NCBI RefSeq assembly: GCF_017377575.1
Contig: NZ_JAFREM010000028.1
Location: 60,481-124,480 of the forward strand
From: Candidatus Enterococcus moelleringii
GTDB lineage: Bacteria; Bacillota; Bacilli; Lactobacillales; Enterococcaceae
Direction of reading: 5' to 3'
DNA length: 64,000 nucleotides
Positions 52,663 to 60,705 of this stretch are shown here, piece by piece. A model generated the notes under the pieces. The model made no database searches and had not been told where the DNA came from. It was given only the letters and a program-made list of their open reading frames with translations. The first letter of the stretch is position 1, and each line of letters opens with the position of its first letter. The translations under genes were made by a program, and so were the position numbers.

Positions 52663-53502
52663 ATGGAAATACCAACAAAAACCTTAAACGATGGACACAT
52701 CTTACCAACTTTAGGCCTAGGGACCGTAGCAATTCGCGGCGATAAAGGCATGGATAAGATCGTTACTGCGATCCAAAACGGCTATCGTTTAATCGATTCA
52801 TCCACTAATTATGACAATGAAGGTGTCGTAGGAGAAGCGATCCGTCGCTCAGGCGTCCCTCGGGCTGACCTGTTTGTGACCTCGAAATTACCTGGGAAAT
52901 ATCATAAATATGACGATGCCTTAATGATGATTCAAGAATCACTACATCGCATGGGTTTGGAATATTTTGACCTGTATCTGATTCACTGGCCGCTGCCAAA
53001 ACGCGATCACTATGTGGAAGCTTGGAAAGCCTTAATTACCGCTCAAAAGATGGGCTTGATTCGTTCCATTGGCGTATCTAACTTTGAACCCGAGCACTTG
53101 GATCGGATTATCGAAGAAACTGGCGTCACCCCTGCCGTGAACCAAATCGAAATCCATCCGTACTGGGTACAGGAAGAACGCTTGGCTGAAAATAAAAAAC
53201 GCGGCATTGTCACGGAAGCTTGGAGCCCATTAGGTCGGGGCACTGTGTCATTGGATGAAGATGTCCTGCAAAAGCTAGCGAAAGAATATGACAAAACGCC
53301 AGGCCAAATTGTTGTCCGCTGGCACTTGGACCGTGGGATTTTACCAGTTGTAAAAGCCGGCAGTCCGCAGCACCAACGGGATAACTTAGACGTGTTTGAT
53401 TTCCACTTAACTGAAGATGAAATTGCTTCGATTAACCAATTGAACAAACCAGACGGTCGTGTCGACGGACAAGACCCCAACGAATACGAAGAGTTTGAAT
53501 AG
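52663..53502 (+). CDS. Aldo/keto reductase
   Basis: 279 residues of the AKR5-type 2,5-diketogluconate reductase-like class. The catalytic tetrad is visible: Asp and Tyr in LIDSSTNYDNE, Lys in FVTSKLPGK and His in YLIHWPLP. NADPH contact residues lie in GILPVVKAGSPQHQRDN, where Ser/Lys/Arg bind the phosphate. It reduces a carbonyl to an alcohol. ATG at 52663 follows ACGGGAGGAA. It follows the reductase operon but has its own 172-base leader and may be separately transcribed. Confidence 0.9.
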   Translation: MEIPTKTLNDGHILPTLGLGTVAIRGDKGMDKIVTAIQNGYRLIDSSTNYDNEGVVGEAIRRSGVPRADLFVTSKLPGKYHKYDDALMMIQESLHRMGLEYFDLYLIHWPLPKRDHYVEAWKALITAQKMGLIRSIGVSNFEPEHLDRIIEETGVTPAVNQIEIHPYWVQEERLAENKKRGIVTEAWSPLGRGTVSLDEDVLQKLAKEYDKTPGQIVVRWHLDRGILPVVKAGSPQHQRDNLDVFDFHLTEDEIASINQLNKPDGRVDGQDPNEYEEFE

Positions 53503-53517
53503 AAAATAAGCTAGTGA

Positions 53518-53563
53518 GCTTACTGGGACATTCCAAAACGGTCATCAGTAAGCTTTACTTTCC
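53518..53563 (+). terminator. Intrinsic terminator
   Basis: AGCTTACTG (53518-53526) pairs with CAGTAAGCT (53545-53553) around an 18-base loop, then TTACTTT; a moderate terminator. Confidence 0.6.
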
Positions 53564-53617
53564 ACTTAAAATACGCTAGGCTTAGAGTATTAAATAGACC
53601 GAAGAGGAGATTGTACC

Positions 53618-53662
53618 ATGACTGCATCCATGAAATTGCGCAACGAACTTTTGAATAGCTAA
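53618..53662 (+). CDS. Leader peptide of the ABC-F gene (14 aa)
   Basis: A 15-codon open frame with sequence MTASMKLRNELLNS behind GAGGAGATTG. Its last codons form the left arm of a perfect 10-bp hairpin (ACTTTTGAAT 53647-53656 with ATTCAAAAGT 53671-53680). With the downstream terminator this is the arrangement seen at inducible ribosome-protection genes, where a stalled ribosome on the leader changes RNA folding. Function as a sensor of ribosome-targeting antibiotics is inference. Confidence 0.7.
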   Translation: MTASMKLRNELLNS

Positions 53663-53735
53663 TTAAATAAATTCAAAAGTCTTAGGAAGAGCGATTTCAA
53701 GGGAGAAGTGTGTACTTTTTCTGAATATAGAAATC

Positions 53736-53763
53736 AAGGGATAGTCCTAGGCTGTCCCTTTTT
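53736..53763 (+). terminator. Attenuator terminator of the ABC-F gene
   Basis: AAGGGATAG (53736-53744) pairs with CTGTCCCTT (53752-53760) with one G-T pair, then TTT. It is 74 bases after the leader peptide and 39 bases before the ABC-F start. A further hairpin, GCTCTTT/AAAGAGC (53768-53792), precedes the ribosome site. Confidence 0.75.
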
Positions 53764-53801
53764 GTGTGCTCTTTTTCCTGAGAAGAAAGAGCAGGAAAAC
53801 A

Positions 53802-55271
53802 ATGGAAAACTTAGCAATCAAATTTACAGATGTTCGAAAGAATTTCGGTGGAAAAGACGTCGTGAACATACCAGAATTAACCGCCTATGAAAACAACCGC
53901 ATCGGCATTATTGGCGACAATGGATCGGGAAAATCTACCTTACTAAAGCTGATACAAGGTGAAATACAACCAGAAACTGGCAGCATTCAACGAGAAGTAA
54001 CCTTCAACTATTTTTCGCAAATAGCAGAAGCAGCAGAGGTCACTGATTCAGAGGGAATCGATTGGGAATTAGTCAGTCGCTTCAAGGTTCCTAAAAACGA
54101 AGTCAGCACATTAAGTGGTGGTGAAGAAACAAAGTATCGCTTAGCGCAAGTCCTGTCCACATATCAAATGGGTCTGCTGCTGGACGAACCAACCACGCAT
54201 CTAGACCGCAAGGGAATTGATTATTTAATCGAAGAACTGGAGTATTATTATGGCACACTCATTTTTGTTAGTCATGATCGCTATTTTCTCAATCAATTGG
54301 CGACAAAAATCTGGGAAGTCAAAGACGCTCAAGTTACTGAATATGTCGGAAATTACGATGCCTACAAGCAGCAAAAAGAAATCCAAGAGCTGGAGCAGCA
54401 GCGAGCAGCCGAGAACTATACTAGAGAAAAAAATAACCTGGAAGCCGCAATTTCCCAAAAAAGGGAACAAGCGGCAAAAGCTGAAAAAGTATCTGCCAAG
54501 AAAAAACAGCAGAATACCCGCCCTGATCGACTGTCCTCTTCGAAGCAAAAGGATACCGTGCAAAAGGGCTTGCAAAAATCAGCCAAAGCAATGGCGTCTC
54601 GCTTAGCTCAGTTGGATGAGACTGCCCAACCAGAACGTAAACAGCGAATCCTGTTTCCGAAAGTTAAATCAGTAGAAATCCATAACAAATTTCCGATCCG
54701 GGGAGAACAAGTGACCTTGAAAAAAGGCGACAAGACTCTACTGAAGAAATGTGACTTCCAATTTTCATTGGAAAAGAAAATTGCTATTGTTGGAGACAAC
54801 GGGACTGGAAAAACGACACTATTAAACCATATTGTATCCAATGGGGAAGGCACCATTATTTCTCCTAAAGTTGTTTTTTCAGTCTATCGACAGATGGATT
54901 ACAAATTCAGCGGATCAGAAAGTATTTTGCACTATTTGATGGAACGTACTGATTACTCTGAAGCAGTTGTCCGGAGTATGTTAAACAATTTAGGCTTTGC
55001 TCAAACAGAAATCGCTAAACCTTTGAACAGTCTCAGCGGAGGCGAGGCCACGCGAATTTCTTTAGCAGCAGCTTTTACTAAACCCTCCAACGTCTTGATT
55101 TTGGACGAACCAACCAATTTTATTGACTTAACAACTATCGAAGCGTTGGAAGAATTAATCAGAGCATATCCAGGAACGGTTTTGTTTACCTCTCACGACT
55201 CCTATTTTGTTGAGAGAGTAGCCGATGAAATCTATCTATTAGATGAGCAGCAGCTGATATTGAAAAATTAG
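53802..55271 (+). CDS. ABC-F type ribosomal protection protein (Msr/Vga/Lsa class)
   Basis: 489 residues: two ABC domains in one chain, no membrane segments. Domain 1: GDNGSGKST (38-46), LSGGEETKYRLAQ, LLLDEPTTHLD. A long basic coiled linker (about 185-290) is the antibiotic-resistance domain that reaches the ribosomal P site. Domain 2: GDNGTGKTT, LSGGEATRISLAAA, LILDEPTNFID. Both catalytic Glu are present. Length and lack of an arm insertion fit resistance-type ABC-Fs of enterococci (such as Msr(C)) rather than EttA-type factors. Which drug class it displaces cannot be told. Start at 53802; the frame is open from 53766. Confidence 0.88.
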   Translation: MENLAIKFTDVRKNFGGKDVVNIPELTAYENNRIGIIGDNGSGKSTLLKLIQGEIQPETGSIQREVTFNYFSQIAEAAEVTDSEGIDWELVSRFKVPKNEVSTLSGGEETKYRLAQVLSTYQMGLLLDEPTTHLDRKGIDYLIEELEYYYGTLIFVSHDRYFLNQLATKIWEVKDAQVTEYVGNYDAYKQQKEIQELEQQRAAENYTREKNNLEAAISQKREQAAKAEKVSAKKKQQNTRPDRLSSSKQKDTVQKGLQKSAKAMASRLAQLDETAQPERKQRILFPKVKSVEIHNKFPIRGEQVTLKKGDKTLLKKCDFQFSLEKKIAIVGDNGTGKTTLLNHIVSNGEGTIISPKVVFSVYRQMDYKFSGSESILHYLMERTDYSEAVVRSMLNNLGFAQTEIAKPLNSLSGGEATRISLAAAFTKPSNVLILDEPTNFIDLTTIEALEELIRAYPGTVLFTSHDSYFVERVADEIYLLDEQQLILKN

Positions 55272-55292
55272 GCTTTCCTCAGCAAAAAGAAT

Positions 55293-55335
55293 AGACCGAC
55301 CAATTCGTTAAAAGAATTGATCGGTCTTCATTTTT
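55293..55335. terminator. Bidirectional terminator
   Basis: AGACCGACCAATTC (55293-55306) pairs with GAATTGATCGGTCT (55314-55327) with one mismatch, then TCATTTTT. Serves the ABC-F gene and perhaps the convergent small zinc-ribbon gene. Confidence 0.82.
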
Positions 55336-55368
55336 ATATTCGAACCAAAGCGGTGCTATTGCCAGCAT

Positions 55369-55581
55369 CTAGCCATTCATCAAGAAGTCAAAGATATTCC
55401 AACCATCAGAAGTCTGGCCTTTATACATTTCGGTGAAGCCACATTGCGAGCAGCTGACGGTATAGAATTTTTTATTTTGCACATCGAAAATTTTGGCAAA
55501 GTTCCCACCCGTTGCCTGGAACTGGTCCATCTCATAATGCTGGTTCCCACACTTATCACATACATACTGTTTCTTTTCCAT
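55369..55581 (-). CDS. Small zinc-ribbon protein (70 aa)
   Basis: 70 residues with two Cys pairs, CDKCGNQHYE near residue 8 and VSCSQCGFTE near residue 43, that form a zinc ribbon of the DUF2082-like type; an FAKIFDVQNKKF segment joins them. Probably nucleic-acid or protein binding; no enzymatic motif. ATG at 55581 follows AAAGGGAG on the minus strand. Monocistronic and unrelated by sequence to the three zinc-ribbon membrane proteins at 26.8-29.8 kb. Confidence 0.82.
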   Translation of the reverse strand: MEKKQYVCDKCGNQHYEMDQFQATGGNFAKIFDVQNKKFYTVSCSQCGFTEMYKGQTSDGWNIFDFLMNG

Positions 55582-55979
55582 TTTTATTTATCTCCCTTTT
55601 TTTAACGACTATTTGCTACACCTATAGCATAGCAATTTCACTAGAAAAAATCATACTGCTAAAGACGGATTTTTTAGTGGTTCGTAGAATATTTTTTGCT
55701 TGAGTTAAGTAGTTTGCTTTGATGAGAAAGAAGATATATTATATAAAACTTGAAACCAAGTGATAAGCTATATTATAATGTATGGGACAAGTTTATATTT
55801 GATTTAATCGCTAAAACAAAGGGGTTTTTCAAGATTGCTGTCCCATGTTTTATTACGGTCATACTTATGGGACAAAAGATGGCAAGGCAGAATAATCTAT
55901 AAAATGAGTTTCTTTAAAACTAAGCGAAGCTAATATTGATCTAGATTGCCGAATAGTACAAAAGAGCGGAGTGATCGTC
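55582..55979 (+). promoter_or_regulatory. Promoter region of the AAA/subtilase pair, with ATGGGACA repeats
   Basis: 398 AT-rich bases without a gene. TTGAAA (55750-55755) and TATAAT (55774-55779), 18 bases apart, form a promoter. TATGGGACAA occurs at 55781-55790 and 55866-55875, and the inverse TGTCCCAT at 55839-55846, so three ATGGGACA copies lie on or behind the start point. They are good candidates for binding by the HTH at the end of the AAA protein. Confidence 0.6.
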
Positions 55980-57092
55980 ATGAAAAAGGATGCACTTAAT
56001 TATTTGCCAGATTTGGTGAATGCAAGCTTTAGTAAAGACAACAATTCTCTGGAATCTGTTGTCTTATCCTTAATAAGGACTTTAGCGAGAGATAATGATA
56101 CTAAAAAGATTGCAGAAAAAATTTCGGGTATGCTAGCGCAGCATCAATCGGGTTTATACCCGGATTATAGTTCAACAAGAACAATAAACAGCTCAATTAC
56201 AGAGGATAACGATTTTATTAACAGCTATGTGCTTAAAAAAAGAAGCAATAAGGATTTGAACTCGCTGATACTAAACAAAGACATAAAGTCTAAAATTGAA
56301 GATATCATAGCTGGCTATCGAAATCGAGATAAGTTGGCAGAATTAGGGTTAAAGCATAGCCGTAAAATCATACTAAATGGTCCCCCTGGAACTGGGAAGT
56401 CATCTATAGGAGAAGCAATAGCTAAGGAATTAGATTTAGACTATTTATTCGTAAATGTTCCATCATTATTTTCAAGCTATCTCGGAGATTCTGGTAAAAA
56501 TATCAACAAACTATTTTCGTTGTTAAGTGAAAGAGAAGCTGTAATTATTTTTGATGAGTTTGATAGCTTAGCAGCCAGCCGTTCAATTGATAATGAAGTA
56601 GGTGAAATGAGAAGAATAGTAAATACCGTTTTGACGAGCTTAGATACTTGGGAAGGTGACGGGATCATCATAGCAACAACTAATGATAAAAGTCACTTGG
56701 ACTATGCAATATGGCGCAGGTTTGATGAAAAGATAGATATATCACTTCCTGATAAGATGAATCGTCTGAAGCTCTGGGATAATTATTTGCAGGGGCAACT
56801 TTCTAGAGAAGAACTCCAATTATTAGCTGAAATCAGTCAAGATTTTTCTCCAGCAGAAATTGAAATATACTCCCAGCAAGGCTTGAGACTGAGAGTATTA
56901 AAAAATAAGCCGCCTTTTCTAACGATTATGGAGCAAATGGATATTTCTGAAGCATCGCAAAAAATTAAGGCTGAAACTACATTAGCTTTAAAAGAAAATA
57001 GGCCGGATTTAACGACAAGAGAAATCGCAGACATGTTAGGAATCTCAAAAAGCTCTATTCAACGATATTTAAGTAAAGCAATGGAGGAGTAG
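55980..57092 (+). CDS. ietA-like: AAA ATPase of an IetAS-like system, with C-terminal HTH
   Basis: 370 residues: an N-terminal helical region (1-110), an AAA+ domain with Walker A GPPGTGKSS (134-142), Walker B VIIFDEFDSL (188-197), sensor 1 IIATTND and Arg-finger-like WRRFDEK, and a C-terminal helix-turn-helix (about 338-365, TTREIADMLGISKSSIQRYL). It is paired with a subtilisin-like protease as in ietA/ietS of Agrobacterium Ti plasmids, where the ATPase neutralises the protease toxin, and as in anti-phage Iet systems. ATG at 55980 follows GCGGAG; an earlier GTG at 55971 is possible. The added HTH suggests autoregulation. Confidence 0.8.
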   Translation: MKKDALNYLPDLVNASFSKDNNSLESVVLSLIRTLARDNDTKKIAEKISGMLAQHQSGLYPDYSSTRTINSSITEDNDFINSYVLKKRSNKDLNSLILNKDIKSKIEDIIAGYRNRDKLAELGLKHSRKIILNGPPGTGKSSIGEAIAKELDLDYLFVNVPSLFSSYLGDSGKNINKLFSLLSEREAVIIFDEFDSLAASRSIDNEVGEMRRIVNTVLTSLDTWEGDGIIIATTNDKSHLDYAIWRRFDEKIDISLPDKMNRLKLWDNYLQGQLSREELQLLAEISQDFSPAEIEIYSQQGLRLRVLKNKPPFLTIMEQMDISEASQKIKAETTLALKENRPDLTTREIADMLGISKSSIQRYLSKAMEE

Positions 57093-57095
57093 TCT

Positions 57096-59336
57096 ATGGC
57101 TGATGATAAAAAGAATCCATTAATAATCAACGGTTTGTCTTTAGCGCAAATTGGTGAAACACCGAAACGAGGGGGTGATTTAAACGAGTTCAAAAAATGG
57201 CGTAGAACACTGTCACAAGCTAGGATACATCTGAAAACCAGACTGGAGGGTGTTCAGCAAGAACTTCAAAACTTGCCAGAAGAATACAAACTTTCCAACT
57301 ACTATCTCAGAATAGACTATCCAAGTGATTTTCTTGCAAAGTCCTACCAAGTTAATTCGATTTACAATGATGCGAAACTAGATTTGATTGGATCAAATAT
57401 TTGGATTGATGATAATGAAAAAACAGGCCGATCAGACTATTTAAGAGGTACCGACGAAAATTTAGTATTATTAATGAATCTAATCGAGAATACTTCCATA
57501 AAGGTTCAAAAGCGAGAAATTTGCCGCATGGAAGATATTCAGCTATTAAAGCCTATTATGTTTACCAATGACTTTATAGAAGAAGGTTTTTATGAACTTG
57601 CTTTCCATGCTGTTACAAGCTTAGAAGAACTGCTGAAAAAACTTGAGGTACTTTTAGCTATCAACTCAAATGACTATACTTTCCAAGCTTTTGAGAATAA
57701 TGTGGTCTTTGTGTATTTGTGTGTTACAGAAGAAATGTACAAGAAAATAGAGAAGTTTAATCCTTTACGTTCGGTTTATCCTGCTGGAAATCGGGATTAT
57801 ACTGGGGGATCAGGCGGGTTTGAGACAACAGTGAATAATAAAAAGATAGGCGTCTTGACTAGAGATATAATAAACCAACTTCCGTGGGTTGGCCTAATTG
57901 ATGGCGGAGTAAGTACAGAAGAAGCCTTTTTTCAAACGGTGACACAATTACATGAAGTCGAGGAAAAGGCAAGTTTGGGACTTGTAGAACACGGAAGTTC
58001 TGTTGCTAGTATTTTGTTGTATGGTGATCTCAATGATCAAACAGATTCAGAAATTACACCTGATTTTAGAGTTTTCAGTGTAAGGGCGTTACCCTCTGAA
58101 AAAGATGTTGAGTTTAATTTGATTTCATTAGAGAAACTAATTGAAGAAGTTATTCCAGTAAACACGCATATAAAAGTTTGGAATCTTTCCATTGGACCAC
58201 AGGGACCTATTCTGGATGAAGTTGTGTCTTCATTAACACGGTTGTTGGACATGCTAGCTTATAAGCACGATGTGATTTTTGTGATTGCTGCAGGAAATAC
58301 TGGTGAGTATCAAGGGATAGCTCGAAGAATACAGATACCAGCCGATTCCGTTAATAATATTACTGTCTCTTCCCACTACAGAAAATTCGGGAAAAACATT
58401 CCAGCACCATATAACTCTATTGAACCAGGCCGTGAAGGAGGAAAATTAAAACCGGATATCATTGATCGCGGAGGGTTAGGACATGTAGATCCTGTTTACA
58501 CAATCTCTACTTATGGGTATCTTAAAAACAAAGTTGAAGGAACCTCTTTTGCAGCGCCGCAAGTTAGTCGGAAACTAGCATCAATTATGAATATGTATCC
58601 AGAGATATCAACCCTGAAGGCTAGGGCATTGCTGGAACATTCAATAGCTCTCCAAATTGAAAAAGAGCGACCGATCTCTATTTATGCGAAGGGTGAATTA
58701 AAGGATAATGAATATCAATTGCTGCAATCAAACAATGATGAAATAAGAGTGATGTATTCAGGCCAAATTTCTGCTAAAGGGTATGTCGTGTTACCAATAC
58801 CGATTCCAGATGATGTTGAAGCGAAAATGATTGAATTCACATGGACTGTAGTGACTAAAACCAAAGTTAATCCTGATTTTCCAGATAGATATACGGAATA
58901 TACAGTGGAGGATGATTTCTATCCTAATTCTCACAAGTACAAGTATAAAGGCGCAAACAGCCAGACAGTTATCTTAGATTTGTCTGAGGAAGACCACCAA
59001 AATGAAGCTGAAAAGTTACTTGAAAATGGCTATAAAAAATCGTCTTACCCTAATAAAGATAATCCAAAATATTTGACGGAAGAAGCAAGAAGAAAAGACC
59101 AGTTAAAATGGGATACCTTAAAAACACAAAAATTGAGGAAACAACGAAGTAGTGTGAACGAGCCCTTTTTGCGTCTTCATGGTCTTTCAAGATCGGAATC
59201 CAGAGATAGAATTGAATATGTAGCAGTTGTCACAGTTAAGTTCAAAGGAGATGAAGAAGTTCTCGCCAAAGTTTTACAAAAATATCCTGTTTTGCAAACG
59301 ATTGCGGTGAGAGAAAGAACGCAGCAACGGATTTAA
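57096..59336 (+). CDS. ietS-like: Subtilisin-like serine protease of an IetAS-like system
   Basis: 746 residues, no signal peptide, so cytosolic. The N-terminal 255 residues are a helical/alpha-beta regulatory part. The S8 catalytic domain follows: Asp269 (GLIDGG), His299 (LVEHGSSVAS), oxyanion Asn401 (AAGNTGE) and Ser484 (VEGTSFAAPQ). The C-terminal 200 residues are a beta-rich domain. It begins 3 bases after the AAA gene stop. In the Ti-plasmid ietAS pair the subtilase is the toxic partner; a role in plasmid exclusion or phage defence is inferred from that family. Confidence 0.85.
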   Translation: MADDKKNPLIINGLSLAQIGETPKRGGDLNEFKKWRRTLSQARIHLKTRLEGVQQELQNLPEEYKLSNYYLRIDYPSDFLAKSYQVNSIYNDAKLDLIGSNIWIDDNEKTGRSDYLRGTDENLVLLMNLIENTSIKVQKREICRMEDIQLLKPIMFTNDFIEEGFYELAFHAVTSLEELLKKLEVLLAINSNDYTFQAFENNVVFVYLCVTEEMYKKIEKFNPLRSVYPAGNRDYTGGSGGFETTVNNKKIGVLTRDIINQLPWVGLIDGGVSTEEAFFQTVTQLHEVEEKASLGLVEHGSSVASILLYGDLNDQTDSEITPDFRVFSVRALPSEKDVEFNLISLEKLIEEVIPVNTHIKVWNLSIGPQGPILDEVVSSLTRLLDMLAYKHDVIFVIAAGNTGEYQGIARRIQIPADSVNNITVSSHYRKFGKNIPAPYNSIEPGREGGKLKPDIIDRGGLGHVDPVYTISTYGYLKNKVEGTSFAAPQVSRKLASIMNMYPEISTLKARALLEHSIALQIEKERPISIYAKGELKDNEYQLLQSNNDEIRVMYSGQISAKGYVVLPIPIPDDVEAKMIEFTWTVVTKTKVNPDFPDRYTEYTVEDDFYPNSHKYKYKGANSQTVILDLSEEDHQNEAEKLLENGYKKSSYPNKDNPKYLTEEARRKDQLKWDTLKTQKLRKQRSSVNEPFLRLHGLSRSESRDRIEYVAVVTVKFKGDEEVLAKVLQKYPVLQTIAVRERTQQRI

Positions 59337-59400
59337 AAGCTAGCATGTTGATTCTATTGAGAGTTATACACAGGCTATGTGTATTGTATAGTAACCAGAC

Positions 59401-59428
59401 ACCGGAGATGAGAAATCTTCGGTTTTCT
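59401..59428 (+). terminator. Intrinsic terminator
   Basis: ACCGGAGAT (59401-59409) pairs with ATCTTCGGT (59415-59423) with one mismatch, followed by TTTCTT. Ends the AAA/subtilase operon. Confidence 0.7.
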
Positions 59429-59515
59429 TATTGCTCATATAAACCACCATAAATAGCATACCGATTCTTTCTATTATATAATATACCTAAAGACACACCA
59501 CCAAGGAGAAAGCCT

Positions 59516-60487
59516 ATGAACAACTCAGCGAAGCGCACCAAAATAGAAGAGTTAGGCCCCTATCTAGAAGCCGGCGAATACATCATGGATAATAGCGAAG
59601 CTCGCATTGCTTTCCGACTAGCTGAAAAGGATCACCCCATTGTTGCAGGAGCATTTGACGCCAGCGCGCTTGACCAAGTGCAGCCGATTATCATTGAAGG
59701 TAACGCATCTAAACAATTTCCCGGAAAAATTCTGTGGTTTTGCAGCAACGGCGATATCAAGATTTTTTCAGATACGAATACACTCATTCTTTCCAGCACC
59801 AAAGAACATTACCAGCAAAAATTTCAGTACTATAAAACATTCTCGTCCTTTTTCCAAATGCCTAAACTGTTGAGCCATGACTCAGGCAATTGCATATTAA
59901 CAGAGGAATTAATCGACTTTCGCAGCAAAACGGAAGAAGACGATCCACTTATTCTAAGCACTATTTACCATGATTACCGAAATTATTTCGCAAAGAAACA
60001 AGCAACAGCGGTGTACCGCTCCATGGATGAGTTGCTGACTACCAGCTCAAATGCAGTGAATAAACAGGATTTTGAACGCTTGCTAAACATGATCGATCCT
60101 CAGCTTCTTGAAGCAGCCTTCCCGTTTTTACCGCTCCACGGGGACTTATGGACGGACAATCTGCTTGTAGCAAAATCAGACGACCAAGTCTGGTACATCG
60201 ACTGGGATACAGCCGGCGAATATTATTTTCTGTTCGATTTCTTCAAATTTATGTGGAACGAGCTGGATGTTCACGACAATCGCAGCTACTATGAACGCTA
60301 CTTGAGCGGAGATTTCGATGACCAGTTCACAGAGCTTTTTGCGATCTTCAACTTAGAATTTCAACCAGCTCATAAAAAAGATTATCTATTACTGTTCTTT
60401 TTGAACTTCATGTTGGATGAAGGCAAAATTCCGTATGAAGTGAAGCTGATGGAATGGGCGGATTTTCAGCGGAAGGTTTTGGATTAA
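59516..60487 (+). CDS. APH/choline-kinase-fold phosphotransferase
   Basis: 323 residues. The catalytic loop HGDLWTDNLLV (Brenner motif HxDxxxxN) and the metal-binding IDWDTAGEYYFLFDFFKF show the aminoglycoside phosphotransferase/choline kinase fold. The N-terminal nucleotide lobe is atypical. The substrate is not obvious; relatives include sugar, choline and antibiotic kinases, and nothing in the sequence marks it as a resistance gene. ATG at 59516 follows AAGGAGAAAG. Monocistronic between terminators; codon use returns to that of the core genes after the AT-rich island. Confidence 0.82.
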   Translation: MNNSAKRTKIEELGPYLEAGEYIMDNSEARIAFRLAEKDHPIVAGAFDASALDQVQPIIIEGNASKQFPGKILWFCSNGDIKIFSDTNTLILSSTKEHYQQKFQYYKTFSSFFQMPKLLSHDSGNCILTEELIDFRSKTEEDDPLILSTIYHDYRNYFAKKQATAVYRSMDELLTTSSNAVNKQDFERLLNMIDPQLLEAAFPFLPLHGDLWTDNLLVAKSDDQVWYIDWDTAGEYYFLFDFFKFMWNELDVHDNRSYYERYLSGDFDDQFTELFAIFNLEFQPAHKKDYLLLFFLNFMLDEGKIPYEVKLMEWADFQRKVLD

Positions 60488-60539
60488 TCTGAAGCAGCAG
60501 AATAGAACATCATTACCAACAAGACTTTCCATAATTGAT

Positions 60540-60578
60540 ACTTCAACCCCTGAGAATGTTCAGGGGTTGAAGTCTTTT
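60540..60578. terminator. Intrinsic terminator
   Basis: ACTTCAACCCCTGA (60540-60553) pairs perfectly with TCAGGGGTTGAAGT (60560-60573) around six bases, then CTTTT. Confidence 0.85.
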
Positions 60579-60705
60579 ACCTAGCCAACAAGTCACTCCC
60601 GTAAATCAACCAACACGCGACTAAATCAACTACCACTCTATTTCTTATCCGGTCTCGGTCATGATACACTTAAGATAACGAAAGACTAGAAAAAGGTGGC
60701 CAATC

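Noticed and set aside
53802..55271. Assignment of the ABC-F gene to optrA, poxtA or lsa(A)
   Set aside because: Length and motifs fit several resistance ABC-F families; without alignment the drug class cannot be given, so no symbol was used.
59516..60487. An aminoglycoside-resistance phosphotransferase
   Set aside because: Only the general APH/choline kinase motifs are visible; the N-lobe and context do not match a known resistance enzyme.
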